Source: Funneliformis mosseae
Lineage: Eukaryota > Glomeromycota > Glomeromycetes > Glomerales > Glomeraceae
Assembly: GCA_910592005.1 (NCBI GenBank)
Contig: CAJVPP010001039.1
Coordinates: 1-23,324, forward strand
Length of the DNA: 23,324 nucleotides
Direction of reading: 5' to 3'
Shown here: piece by piece, positions 12,431 to 23,324 of the stretch
Numbering within the stretch: the first letter of the stretch is position 1
Layout of the letters: each line of letters opens with the position of its first letter
Program-made: the position numbers and the translations under genes
The notes under the pieces: model-generated
Told to the model about the DNA's origin: nothing
What the model saw: the letters and a program-made list of their open reading frames with translations, nothing else
The model's database searches: none

Positions 12431-13279
12431 CTAATCATAATATATTATTTCCTGTCTTGGTTCCATAAAGGCTAGCCAATCAGAAGTTGCAGTGGGTAAA
12501 AGTCCCATGGAAAAACATTTATATAATCCCAAGGCCATTGTAAGAAGCTGTAAGATTACATAAACAAGTTTTGGTAACATTAAATGTGGCCTGGTTTTTG
12601 GTGATTCATATCGTTCAAACACTTTTAAAGAATATGCTTTGTTAAATCGTAGGAACAAAAAAAAAAAAAAAGAGGCAACGGTTATATACGCTCACCACTA
12701 TCGATCCCCATTAATGCTTTAATCGGCTGGAAAAATAACATTCCTGTAATCATAACACTAAATATCTGTACTCCATTTCCACTCATCCATAACATAAAAG
12801 CATTCATGGGTATATTTTTTCCTGGAGATAAAGCTACATCCCACGCTTTCTTAAATCAAAAAAATGATAAAAATAAATCCAAATATTTAAGCAAGAAATA
12901 TTATAATATTGACAAGTACTTTAATTTTTAATTGTTCTTGGTCTTTTTCGTCTTTTTTATTTTTCTTATAAAATCAAATCGATAAAAAATAAATAGATTA
13001 TTAGAATACTTTAAAAAATGAAAAACAAATAAATAAAGATAAATCGCCTACCAAAATGCCTTTAGAACTTGAAGCAGTGATAGCCGGAACAGACGCGGTA
13101 AACCCTGGTGGAGGCGGTGCATCTATGACATAATTTTGCCCTCGAACTTCTCGTCGTCTGTAATAATGCAAAACTATAAAGTGAGAATAAATAAATAAAT
13201 ATATATATATTCCACAAAGCGCATACCTTGCTTGATCTGAAAGATTTGTAAAGTCAATTCTCCATTTGTTGCTCGACAT
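12431..13279 (-). CDS. EMC4: ER membrane protein complex subunit 4 (EMC4), 4 exons
   Basis: EMC4 is a subunit of the ER membrane protein complex, an insertase for tail-anchored and multipass proteins in the ER membrane. Exons on the minus strand: 13279-13227, 13157-13052, 12849-12696, 12636-12431. They total 519 nt, 172 aa (human 183). The protein has a hydrophilic N-terminus with a proline-rich stretch (DAPPPPGF), then the family signature [20 protein letters not shown] and hydrophobic segments through [18 protein letters not shown] and about [20 protein letters not shown]. The near-invariant end [20 protein letters not shown] aligns with human [22 protein letters not shown]. The last intron (12695-12637, 59 nt) ends ACAAAG, with its T-tract about 20 nt further upstream. 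That acceptor gives the conserved ALMGIDSAYSLK junction. The gene is head-to-head with the SNF2 gene and convergent with TOR. Confidence 0.93.
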
Positions 13280-13604
13280 TTGTCTGACTTTTAATACTTA
13301 ATAGTCCAAAAAAAAAAAAAAAAAGAGAAAAAAAGGGAACTAACTTTCCTAAAACAAAAAGTGGGCACATGACGGATTTTATTTGAATTGCGATTACCCG
13401 CAGTTTTAATTCTACTTTCTGACTTTCAAATAGCAATGCGGTGTAACAAATCTTGTAGAAAAGAACATTTTCGACAAATTCGGGGAAACTTTTTTGCCGA
13501 ATGAACCTTACATTTCATTTTGTCGTGGAATTTTGTGGAAAAGACAACCTTTATCTCTTTTAGGCAACTCAATAAATCCGTTTTCCAAATTCCAAATAAA
13601 CAAA
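13280..13604. promoter_or_regulatory. Shared head-to-head promoter of EMC4 and the HLTF-like gene
   Basis: Only 325 bp separate the EMC4 start (13279, minus strand) from the first in-frame ATG of the HLTF-like gene (13605, plus strand). The segment includes an A-run at about 13308-13324 and an AG-rich tract, and is otherwise of mixed composition. I see no strong TATA element. The spacing implies a bidirectional promoter containing both 5' untranslated regions. An open frame covers 13494-13604, but it has no ATG before 13605. Confidence 0.6.
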
Positions 13605-16600
13605 ATGAATCATACCAAAAACCAAAATATTCCAAATCAAAACCTCCAAAACACTATACCTCCTTCAGCAGCTGTAAACATGTTAATTGACTTAACAAAA
13701 GATAATACTGCTGCTGTTAACGCTTATTGTCCAATATTAGCTTCAAAAAAACAACGACGACTTGGAATCAGGAATGATTCTCCATCGTTATCTGCTGATA
13801 CTAGACCACAAAAACGTAGTAGAATAGAAGAAGCTCAAGATTATAATCTATCAACACCGTCTTTATCAGTTCAATCGATTCCAAATATTTATAATCAAAC
13901 TAAATTGCCTAGTACTCGAGAAATTTTTAATAATTCCCCTCCAATGGCTCCGGCACAGGTTAAACATGTTGCTTCATCAACTTATTTTCCTAACAATTCT
14001 ATAATAACTCCAGAATTTACTTCTGCACCCACTTCAAATGGAATTCAATCTTCTTATGTACTACCAAGTAATACAATACTACCACCCGCTTCTGTAAATT
14101 ATTCTTCACAATATTTATCGCATCCACAAGGTTTCCAAAGACCATACTATACTGAAATTCCTCCTTATAATCTGGGATATATTATGAATCCCTCCATGGC
14201 TCAAATACAACAACATATTACTTCTAATTCCCCTCCCAGTAGTTCTAGTAGTACAACTAGTTCTCAATCCCCTAATAATGCTCTGCAAGGTGAAGTTATC
14301 GATCTAACGACTGATAGTGATGACGATTGTATTATCGACGAGAAAGAAACCAACCGAGATTTGTGCTGGGGGATGATCGAAAGTTTAGTATTAATATTAT
14401 ACCCAAGGCCCTGTACTGGTGGCAAAGGTGAAGAAGAGGTGAAGTTAAAACGTGAAGGGATTACAGGAAAAAATCAAGGTTATTTTTTTTTTTTTTAAAA
14501 AATCAAATCAAAATCATGATCATGATGAATCTTTAAATTATAATATTTATATTGTATAAATAATATTTAGCCGTAATTCGTGTTAACAAAGATAATGAAT
14601 TGGTAAGAATCCTTTACCAGTTTGTTGTCGGTTTATTTTTTTTTTTTTTGATTAATATAAGACTTTAACTAATTATACTTGAAACCTTCAAGTTCGGAGT
14701 AGTTGAACAAGATTTAGCTAATGTACTGGCTCCATTGATGGACGAAAATCTTATATGGACAGAAGCAACGATTCCAAAAAATTGGTCTCCTTCAGTATAT
14801 AACTTTTTTAAATTTGTTTTTCTTTTACATTTACAATTAGGCAAATATTTTATTTGAAGATCGAGTAGTTAACACAAATCATTTTTTAGGACCAGATGAT
14901 ACCTTTACATATTGTAATATATGGACGTCCTGTTAATACCGAAATTGTGAGCTCGCATCTTTATGAAAGGAAAGTAATTTTGACAGATCCAGTAGTTTAT
15001 AATGTAGAGACGCGTTATGCAAATCCACATAGTCTACCTCCCGGTATCACTCATTTGAATAAAAATAATCTGAAATCATTTAAAGAGTATTCGGGTGGAA
15101 GCAGTGGGACAACAGCCACTAGATCACCGGAAGATATGAAAAATCAAATTGATAAGGTTTTTAATTCTTTAATGAATGCTGAAAGCATTCCTGAATTAGA
15201 TCCGGGTAAGGCAACAATTATTTATGTAAGAATATATATTTCTTGTTCAGCATCATCTGACACAAAATTTGCAATATAGATGATAGATTAACTACGACGT
15301 TATATAAACATCAAAAACAAGCGTTGTATTTCCTAATGAAAAGAGAACAATACAATGATTTTACTGACGATCAGACTAATGAATTAACTACATTATGGAG
15401 ACGTCGAATTAGCGCAGGACGGCATACAGTCTATTACAATGTAGTAACTAACTCGGAGGTCAAAATAAAACCCGTTCAGATGAGAGGGGGGATTATCGCC
15501 GATGATGTACGTTTGTGAATATCTTTATTTACAATGTGTTTTATTCTTATATATTTACACTTTTCATACTATTATAGATGGGTCTTGGTAAAACTATACA
15601 AATAATAGCGCTGATCCTTGGTACTCAAAATGAAGCTATAGAATTTGCAAAAGAATCAGAATTTCTCTCTTCAAATTCAGATTCATCATCATCACCTTCT
15701 TCGAATAATCGTAAGTCACCATCACCATCTAAACAATCAGCAAATGAATATTCAGACATGGATTTGAGATCTAGGGGAACCCTTATCGTATGTCCCCTAT
15801 CTACTGTTGCAAATTGGGAAGAACAACTTGCTGGTCATGTTCAAGAAAACGCTCTCAATGTATATGTATATCACGGGGGCGCTCGCATTTCAGATCCTTC
15901 CCATTTAATAAATTATGACGTTGTAATTACAACTTATAACGTATCTGGTACTGAATATAGCAAACAATCAAAAAACACCATAAATAGTGCTTTGCAACAG
16001 ATTCATTGGTTCCGTATCATTTTAGATGAAGCCCATATAATCAAAGATATTAACACAGTACAAAGTAAGGCTGCTTGCTCATTGAAAGCGGAAAGGCGTT
16101 GGTGTTTGACTGGAACACCGATCCAAAACAAGTGGGTTAACGGTTTTCCTTTATTTATAAATTATCATTTTACATTTATTTATATTTTTTATATGTATAG
16201 GTTGGACGATTTATTTGCCCTTATTAAATTTCTTCACATGGTTCCTTTTGAATCCAAGGAAAACTGGAATCACTACATTTCACGCCCAATTAAATCAATC
16301 GATCCTGTTGGTATTAGTAGATTACAAACTATAATGAAGTGTATAACTCTTCGTAGAACAAAGATAGTTAATGGAAAACCATTATTGGCCTTACCACCAC
16401 GCAACGATCACTATCGTTATCTTGAACTTAGTGATCACGAACGTAAATTATATGAAAAGATATATCGTTCCCAAGCTGAAAGGATTAAAAAGTTTGCTGA
16501 GGAGAACAACATTATGCGACATTATGTTAACATTTTGCAGTCTTTATTACGATTGCGTCAGATTTGTGCTCATTACTCATTAGTCAAAGAGTCCGATATT

Positions 16601-17831
16601 CCTGACGATTTAGACGAGGAAATAGTTAACGAAGGGTTAACTCCGACAAGAGCGTTGATGTTGCTTAGTATAGTTAGGGAAAGTGGAGTGGATCAATGTG
16701 GCTCTTGCCTATCGGATTTGGCCCAAACAGTTGTAGTTACTCGATGTGAACATTTGTTCTGCATTGATTGTGCTAATAAAAACATGAGTCAATTGTTAAG
16801 TTCAGCCTCATTTGAGGACCAAAAAGTTTTGGCGGATTGTCCAATATGCGGGCTGAAATTAATTTCTGGAGATGTTTGTGAAGTTTCCGATTCTAAAGAT
16901 ATTGAGAATGATCATATTACGAGATCTGAGGGGGTTGTGAAGGTCCATAGTACCAAAGTCAAAGCGTTACTTGAAGATCTGGTTCAAGCAAAGAAAGATG
17001 GTGTGAAAAGCGTAGTGTTCTCTCAATGGACCAGGATGTTAGATTTAATACAAGTAATATTATAATAAAATTTAAATTTATATTTATATTTTTTTAAACA
17101 AAAAAGTCTCCAAACTAATATTAATAATAATATTTAGGATGCTTTAAACGAAAATGACATCATATATACTCGATTAGATGGCACGATGCCTCGTGCAGAG
17201 CGTACACAAAATATGAACATTTTTAAAAAACAGGATGATGTGAGCGTCATACTCGTTTCTTTGAAGGCTGGTGGCGTTGGGTAAGACTTGATAGTGATTT
17301 ATAGTTCAATTTCGTTATATGTATTCTATGTTCGATACTCGGATGTGCTTATGAAGAAAGTGAGGTTAATCCAACAATTTCTATATACATAGGTTGAACT
17401 TGACAGCTGCCCAACGAGTATATCTTATGGACCCTTTTTGGTAACCGATTTATATACGAATTTCAATTTAATTGATCATCTTATACACATCTAAATAACT
17501 ATCTCTTTCCCCTTTTTTTTTTTCGTAAATAGGAATCCGTCAGTTGAAAACCAAGCCATCGACAGAATTCACCGTCTTGGCCAAACTTGTGCCGTGGATA
17601 CTATAAGATTTATTATCAAGGTAAATTAGACTACCTTTTTAACTCTATAAATAATCGATTAGTTTATTTATTTACAATGATATGATATTATAATAGAATT
17701 CTGTGGAAGAAGGCATACTTCAGTTGCAAGAGCGTAAGTTACGACTTGCTGAATTAACATTTTCCGAAAAATTGAGCAAGCAAGAGATTACCAGACGTAG
17801 ATTGGAAGATCTCAAAGTTCTTTTTAAATGA
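13605..17831 (+). CDS. HLTF/Rad5-type SNF2 ATPase with HIRAN and RING domains, 11 exons
   Basis: SNF2-family DNA translocase and probable ubiquitin ligase of the HLTF/Rad5 group, which promotes fork remodelling and polyubiquitination of PCNA in error-free damage tolerance in the nucleus. Exons: 13605-14478, 14571-14602, 14693-14794, 14890-15205, 15280-15506, 15578-16131, 16201-17053, 17138-17280, 17393-17440, 17533-17620, 17697-17831; 3372 nt, 1123 aa. Domains in order: a disordered Ser/Pro/Asn-rich N-terminus with two SUMO-interaction-like motifs (MLIDLT 26-31; VIDLTTDSDDD 231-241); HIRAN about 250-385 (WGMIESLVLILYPRP, then FGVVEQDLANVLAPLMD, then MIPLHIVIYGRP); helicase motif I MGLGKT 518-523; DEAH 667-670; TGTPIQNK; C3HC4 RING about 868-918 inserted between the helicase lobes (CGSC, CEHLFCIDC, CPIC); C-terminal helicase with IDRIHRLGQT near 1059-1068. 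The domain order matches HLTF and Rad5. The SIM-plus-RING pattern also recalls Uls1, but HIRAN favours HLTF/Rad5. Confidence 0.92.
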
Positions 17832-18122
17832 TTTAAGGTTGTCATTATTCTGTTATAATATCAATAATTTTTAATAAGCCGAAATAATAAATAATTAAAA
17901 CAAAGATTAATGTTTAATATAAGGAAAAAAAAAAAAATACTTTAACCCTTTGGGACTATTAAAATAATTATATCTAGATACGATATATTTGTATAATATA
18001 GCACGTGATTACATTAAGTTTACCGCAATAAAACATTATTTAATGAATACATACATAAATACAAATAAGAATTAGTGAATTATTAATTTTTATCTCCCAT
18101 ACATGTTTCATTTCCTCCATCT
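17832..18122. other. Convergent spacer between HLTF-like gene and ERG10
   Basis: These 291 bp hold the 3' untranslated regions of two convergent genes. The sequence is AT-rich with an A-run near 17925-17937 and a CACGTGATTA word near 18002. No open frame is supported. Poly(A)-signal-like AATAAA words occur on both strands, as expected at this base composition, so exact 3' ends cannot be placed. Confidence 0.5.
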
Positions 18123-19891
<1,769 letters not shown>

Positions 19892-20159
19892 TTTTAATAT
19901 TAGTAAATAAATTTATGAAAAGAAAAATGAAAGTACAAAAGAATGAGCGAATTTATTAGCTCCATCTTTTGTTAAAAAAAAAAAAAAAAATCGATAAAAT
20001 TGCAGTAGTTTGTGAAATGCAAATTAAATAACAAATTTGAACATTGTTTCCGGAAAAAAACGCATTTTCGATTATACTCCGGAAATTACTATTATGGAAA
20101 AGATATCGGTGATAACAACTTTATTATAATTTGTAATTAAGAAACAGATCTTTACTATT
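19892..20159 (-). promoter_or_regulatory. Putative ERG10 promoter with TCCGGA palindromes
   Basis: This 268-bp gap lies upstream of the ERG10 start (19891) and downstream of the BTB-SPRY stop (20160), both on the minus strand. It contains an A-run near 19974-19990, the perfect palindrome TTTCCGGAAA at 20047-20056 and a second TCCGGA palindrome at 20078-20083, 25 bp from the first centre to centre. Paired palindromes in an otherwise AT-rich promoter may bind a dimeric factor. No factor is assigned. The sequence also holds the 3' untranslated region of the BTB-SPRY gene. Confidence 0.4.
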
Positions 20160-21659
20160 TTAATCTAATTCATAAATTTCTCGAGGTTGTGGAGCCTTTA
20201 TACGAATGCGACCAGGATACGAAAATGATACAACAGGATAAAGCTTTGAAGGAAGATTATCCCAAGCCGAACTTAGTGATTGTCTTTTTCCATTGACAGA
20301 AAACGCACAAGTTCGTTTATTCATATTTAAATGAACAGTTATCCTATCTCCAACTGAAAATGACGAGCCATACCCTAAATTAATTTTATCATTAGCGCAA
20401 ACGCCATGAGAGCCGTAAACCCATCCATTCGATTGGTCACCAGCAAATTTATTGTAATTAAAGTTTTCCTCGGACATGATTCCTATCCATACGCTATTAC
20501 ACATTTTTTCGATGATGATATCCCATTCATATTGTCCCTTATCGGTTATAGCAATTTTAGCTTTCACACTTTGATTCTGGTCGCATTCTGGTATTGCCGT
20601 AACAATGGTTTCTTTTTTATCGTCGATAATAAGTTGTGACCCACAGCAATTCCTATCCCATACATATTCTGCATCATATTCAATATACCCGCAGGGATCG
20701 ATATTCCAAACATATTCTACGCTATCTTCAATGCATATGTATGGAATTCCGCGTGTGTCTGGTATTGATTTATTTTTTGCTTGGTGACGATAAACTTGCA
20801 TCATTGCATCATTTGGAACTATTTCTAATGGTTCAATAATGTCTTCCAGGATTTTTACGTTAATACGCCAAAGTTCGACATAATCGAGTAAAGGTGTAAA
20901 CATTTGAATCAATTGTGGAAGAACTTCAATATACTTTGGATTATCGATGTTATCAATTTGAATCGGATGTCCAGCGATCTTCTTCTTTGATGGTAAATAT
21001 CCTTCAAGTATTGAAGTTGCGTCTTTGGATATTTGACCGGCAACTCGAATCAATGAATATCGGAATACAGAGTATTCTGGAGTAGCGAAAGGGATCATTT
21101 TGTCGTCTTGAGTGTGTGATAAAAGGCATTGTAATGCTTTTAATGAAAATCTGTCAGGTCCAATAGATTCTAAATGAATTTTTGCTACTGATTCAACTAG
21201 CAAATCCATAATTTCACAATCGGCCGATGCAGACATCTTGGCAACCGCCCTTGTTAAGAATTCTGGTGCACATGTTTGTTTTTGATTTACATTAAGAATG
21301 AGTCTAACTATTTTGAAAATTGAATCCCGAAAATCAAACATTTGAAAATAATCTGCTGCATGATATACTTCAATTATATTGTCATGATTCAAATAATTCT
21401 CCATATCACATCCTGTATACAAAAATTCGAGAACTATTTCCATCACCGAAGAACTAATTTCTGGAAAGGATATCTTATTGTCAAAAGATTCTCTCATTCC
21501 ATTATAGAGCAGTCCATCAAATATTTCTGAACGTGCTGCTAATAAAGCTCGACATCCATATAGTTTGGCTCCATTTTCACAAAGAATTTCGATATCACTA
21601 TATTTTGGATTATTAACTAAAAATGATAAGTCTTGCGACAAAGAAATTCCTCGTGTCAT
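20160..21659 (-). CDS. BTB-BACK-SPRY domain protein, intronless
   Basis: A single uninterrupted frame of 499 aa starts at ATG 21659 and stops just before 20160. The N-terminal BTB/POZ domain (about residues 8-115) is clear: YSDIEILCENGAKLYGCRAL, then ALLAARSEIFDGLLYNGMRE and VLEFLYTGC. A helical region follows with a BACK-like core (PEYSVFRYSLIRVAGQI). The C-terminal part (about 365-490) matches a SPRY fold: GQYEWDIIIE, SVWIGIMSEENF, GWVYGSHGV, GDRITVHLNM and KLYPVVSFSYPGRIRI. BTB proteins of this type usually act as Cullin-3 adaptors, with the second domain choosing the substrate; that role here is inference. Two EYVW units, at residues 315-318 and 331-334, form a 16-residue internal repeat just before SPRY. 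Its lack of introns contrasts with its neighbours (4-30 exons) and suggests a retrocopy or a recently expanded family member. Confidence 0.9.
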   Translation of the reverse strand: MTRGISLSQDLSFLVNNPKYSDIEILCENGAKLYGCRALLAARSEIFDGLLYNGMRESFDNKISFPEISSSVMEIVLEFLYTGCDMENYLNHDNIIEVYHAADYFQMFDFRDSIFKIVRLILNVNQKQTCAPEFLTRAVAKMSASADCEIMDLLVESVAKIHLESIGPDRFSLKALQCLLSHTQDDKMIPFATPEYSVFRYSLIRVAGQISKDATSILEGYLPSKKKIAGHPIQIDNIDNPKYIEVLPQLIQMFTPLLDYVELWRINVKILEDIIEPLEIVPNDAMMQVYRHQAKNKSIPDTRGIPYICIEDSVEYVWNIDPCGYIEYDAEYVWDRNCCGSQLIIDDKKETIVTAIPECDQNQSVKAKIAITDKGQYEWDIIIEKMCNSVWIGIMSEENFNYNKFAGDQSNGWVYGSHGVCANDKINLGYGSSFSVGDRITVHLNMNKRTCAFSVNGKRQSLSSAWDNLPSKLYPVVSFSYPGRIRIKAPQPREIYELD

Positions 21660-22878
21660 CCTTAACTTTTTATTCTTTGTGTTTAAAAAAAAAAAAAATT
21701 TAAATTTGTATAAATTGTAAAAATGGTGCTTGGGAAAAAATAACCTGTTTGTTATGTACGCGTTTTAAAAAATGACATCACGAGATTAAGGTATCACAGT
21801 GATGTAATATGTTGAATTGAATTTTTACGTCAGACCTGAATCCTGTCAATATAAAATCTTTTTTGTAATCATTACCTATTATAAGTTAATAAAAATAGAT
21901 TTTTATTTTGAATTATTTAACATTAAAATTTTTATGATTGGAGTTTTACATATTAACAATCAATCATTGATTTTAAATAATATATATTTTATCAATTAGT
22001 TTAAGAATTTTAACTTAGTATTATTACTTATTTTATTATATATAATATATATTTCATATATTTATTTCTAATCAATTGTGATTTTTTACTAATATTTTAC
22101 CTAATCTAATCAATCAAATTAATATAATGACATTATAATATTTCAAAATTTCAATTATTTATAGCATTTAATTTATATATAAATATTATTTTAATTAATT
22201 ATTTTAAATATAAAAAATATATTTGAAACGTTATAATATTGGTATTTTATTTAAAGAATTTGAGGTTAAAGAAATTTCTTGAAGAGATATTTGCAATTTT
22301 AAAAATTATTATTATAATAAGTTAAAATATATTCAATTAATCAATTAAAAAATATTAAATTATAAAAATTACTTTGTATTATATAAATTAAATTTTACAA
22401 TTAATTTTTAATTTAATTCAAACAAATTTTAACTTATTAAAATTTTATATAAAAAAAATCAAAATCTAATTTAGTATTATAACTTTATAACTAAAAAATG
22501 AAAATATTATGTATCTAAAATGAAATATTATATATTTATTTGTAATAATAAATAATTAAATATAAATTATTCTTATTAATATACAATATATTACAAATTT
22601 TAGTGATATATATATACAGTGCATAAAAATTTTTGAAAAAATTCTGGAAAATTTCTAATAAACTTTACCAGAACCAATTAAATTTTACCAAAATTTTTTG
22701 AATTTAAATTAGCATAGATTAATTAATCAATATTTAATCAATTTTTTCATCATATTATTGTTACAATATGGTTTTAAACATCAAAGAATTCGTAATGACA
22801 GTTTGTCTCAAGAAAATGAGTAAAATCTTTAAGAAAATTGAAAAATTCCAATTTAAATAAACATTTAAAATTAAGTGA
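21660..22878. other. AT-rich intergenic DNA upstream of the BTB-SPRY gene
   Basis: The first about 150 bp are the presumed BTB-SPRY promoter and include an A-run and a TGACATCACGAG word near 21773-21784. Beyond about 21830 the sequence becomes extremely AT-rich, like the left edge of the window. An ATG at 22768 opens a 30-codon Lys/Phe/Ile-rich frame without a recognisable domain. No gene is supported. Confidence 0.6.
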
Positions 22879-23013
22879 CTATTAGAATTTTCTTGGTTAC
22901 ATTATGATAATGATAACAAAAAAATGTTTTGTACAATTTGTATTAAACATAAGATGAAAAATAAGTTTACTATAAAAGGTATAATGAATATCTTAAAAAA
23001 AATTAGCAGTTAA
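22879..23013 (+). pseudogene. Relic of a TTF/BED-like zinc-finger protein
   Basis: A 44-codon open stretch reads LLEFSWLHYDNDNKKMFCTI, then CIKHKMKNKFTIKGIMN, then stops at 23011-23013. The order aromatic-W-L-x-Y-D, a short spacer, M-F-C-x2-C, a basic stretch, then K-N-x-F-T resembles the N-terminal TTF-type/ZNF862-like finger found in hAT-related transposase-derived proteins. The expected downstream histidine region may survive one frame away (KKHVNQ, about 23012-23030), which would mean a frameshift. A stop (TGA) sits just upstream at 22876-22878. The match is from memory of the motif pattern only, the fragment is short, and AT-rich DNA favours Lys/Ile/Asn codons, so this is a tentative call. 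Confidence 0.35.
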
Positions 23014-23324
23014 AAAACATGTAAATCAAATTTTTCTTTTGATACAAATGCCAGATATATTATTATTGTAATAAGAGCTGTATATTTTTAGTCAAAAAAA
23101 ATTTTTCTCTTTAACTTTTACCTTCTATTATTAAAATAATGAAAGAATCAGAAACATCATATATTTTTAATAATTTAATTACATATAGTAGTGGTCATAA
23201 GTATCTGACTACCTCTAACTCTAGCTACAAGTAAGTAAATTTAAAATTTTTTTTTTTATTTAAAAAATACATAACCAATTAACTAAAATTAATACATTGT
23301 GTAGTCACCATCTGACTCTATAAG
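23014..23324. other. AT-rich right edge with a possible transposon-terminus fragment
   Basis: The end of the window is AT-rich and non-coding. At about 23187-23213 a word GTGGTCATAAGTATCTGACTA follows a TA dinucleotide and resembles the terminal-repeat style of Tc1/mariner elements. A related word, GTAGTCACCATCTGACT, lies at 23301-23317. The element, if any, would extend beyond the window, and no transposase frame is seen. Confidence 0.25.

Noticed and set aside
13494..13604. Possible N-terminal extension of the HLTF-like protein
   Set aside because: The open frame here has no ATG before 13605. The ATG at 13501 is in another frame, and the ATG at 13605 has a good A-rich context.
16129..16200. 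Reading the HLTF-like helicase straight through 16132-16200 as exon
   Set aside because: The 23 residues would interrupt the conserved TGTPIQNK-LDDLFALIKFL continuity, and the segment has GT..AG ends and intron-like AT composition.
20406..20839. Plus-strand frames opposite the BTB-SPRY gene
   Set aside because: They are antisense to a complete 499-codon gene with clear domains and have no recognisable content.
21817..21999. 60-codon plus-strand frame in the right flank
   Set aside because: Its Ile/Phe/Asn/Lys-rich composition is what random AT-rich DNA yields. No domain or splice context.
22614..22850. TACAGTGCATAAAAATTTTTG as a Tc1/mariner terminal repeat with a transposase frame at 22768
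   Set aside because: The first word is suggestive, but no inverted partner occurs in the window and the 30-codon frame at 22768 has no transposase motif.

Overview
The window is a piece of an AT-rich, intron-dense fungal genome. Introns are short (about 55-110 nt, GT..AG, T-rich), intergenic DNA is extremely AT-rich, and the orthologues are fungal-type. A BTB-family gene sits beside conserved housekeeping genes, and AT-rich flanks carry decayed repeat-like sequence. Together these suggest a Mucoromycota/Glomeromycotina genome, most plausibly an arbuscular mycorrhizal fungus such as Rhizophagus. This placement is inference from style and gene content; no search was run.

Layout, left to right. 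1-950: very AT-rich DNA with simple palindromic repeats. 950-2634: less AT-rich, non-repetitive DNA upstream of TOR, with a weak candidate for a small two-exon gene (1763-2072). 2635-11852 (+): a complete TOR kinase gene, which I resolve into 30 exons that join in frame to 2291 codons plus stop. 11853-12430: spacer between convergent genes, with two CACGTG boxes. 12431-13279 (-): EMC4, a subunit of the ER membrane protein complex, 4 exons, 172 aa. 13280-13604: short head-to-head promoter. 13605-17831 (+): a HLTF/Rad5-type SNF2 ATPase with HIRAN and RING domains and two SUMO-interaction-like motifs, 11 exons, 1123 aa. 17832-18122: convergent spacer. 18123-19891 (-): cytosolic acetyl-CoA acetyltransferase (ERG10 type), 8 exons, 397 aa. 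19892-20159: its putative promoter. 20160-21659 (-): an intronless BTB-BACK-SPRY protein, 499 aa. 21660-23324: AT-rich DNA with a decayed zinc-finger-like fragment near 22.9 kb.

The genes do not form a pathway or operon. They are independent eukaryotic housekeeping genes: growth signalling (TOR), membrane protein insertion (EMC4), replication-stress tolerance (HLTF/Rad5) and the first step of the mevalonate/sterol pathway (ERG10). The BTB-SPRY gene is probably a lineage-expanded ubiquitin-ligase adaptor. Exon models were derived by hand from splice signals, reading-frame continuity and family knowledge. Every model sums to a multiple of three, but junctions should be confirmed with RNA-seq. 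I found no rRNA or tRNA gene, CRISPR array or intact transposon, and no convincing new multi-gene system. The best leads are the STUbL-like HLTF protein, the BTB-SPRY protein with its internal EYVW duplication, the candidate small gene upstream of TOR, and the zinc-finger relic at the right edge.
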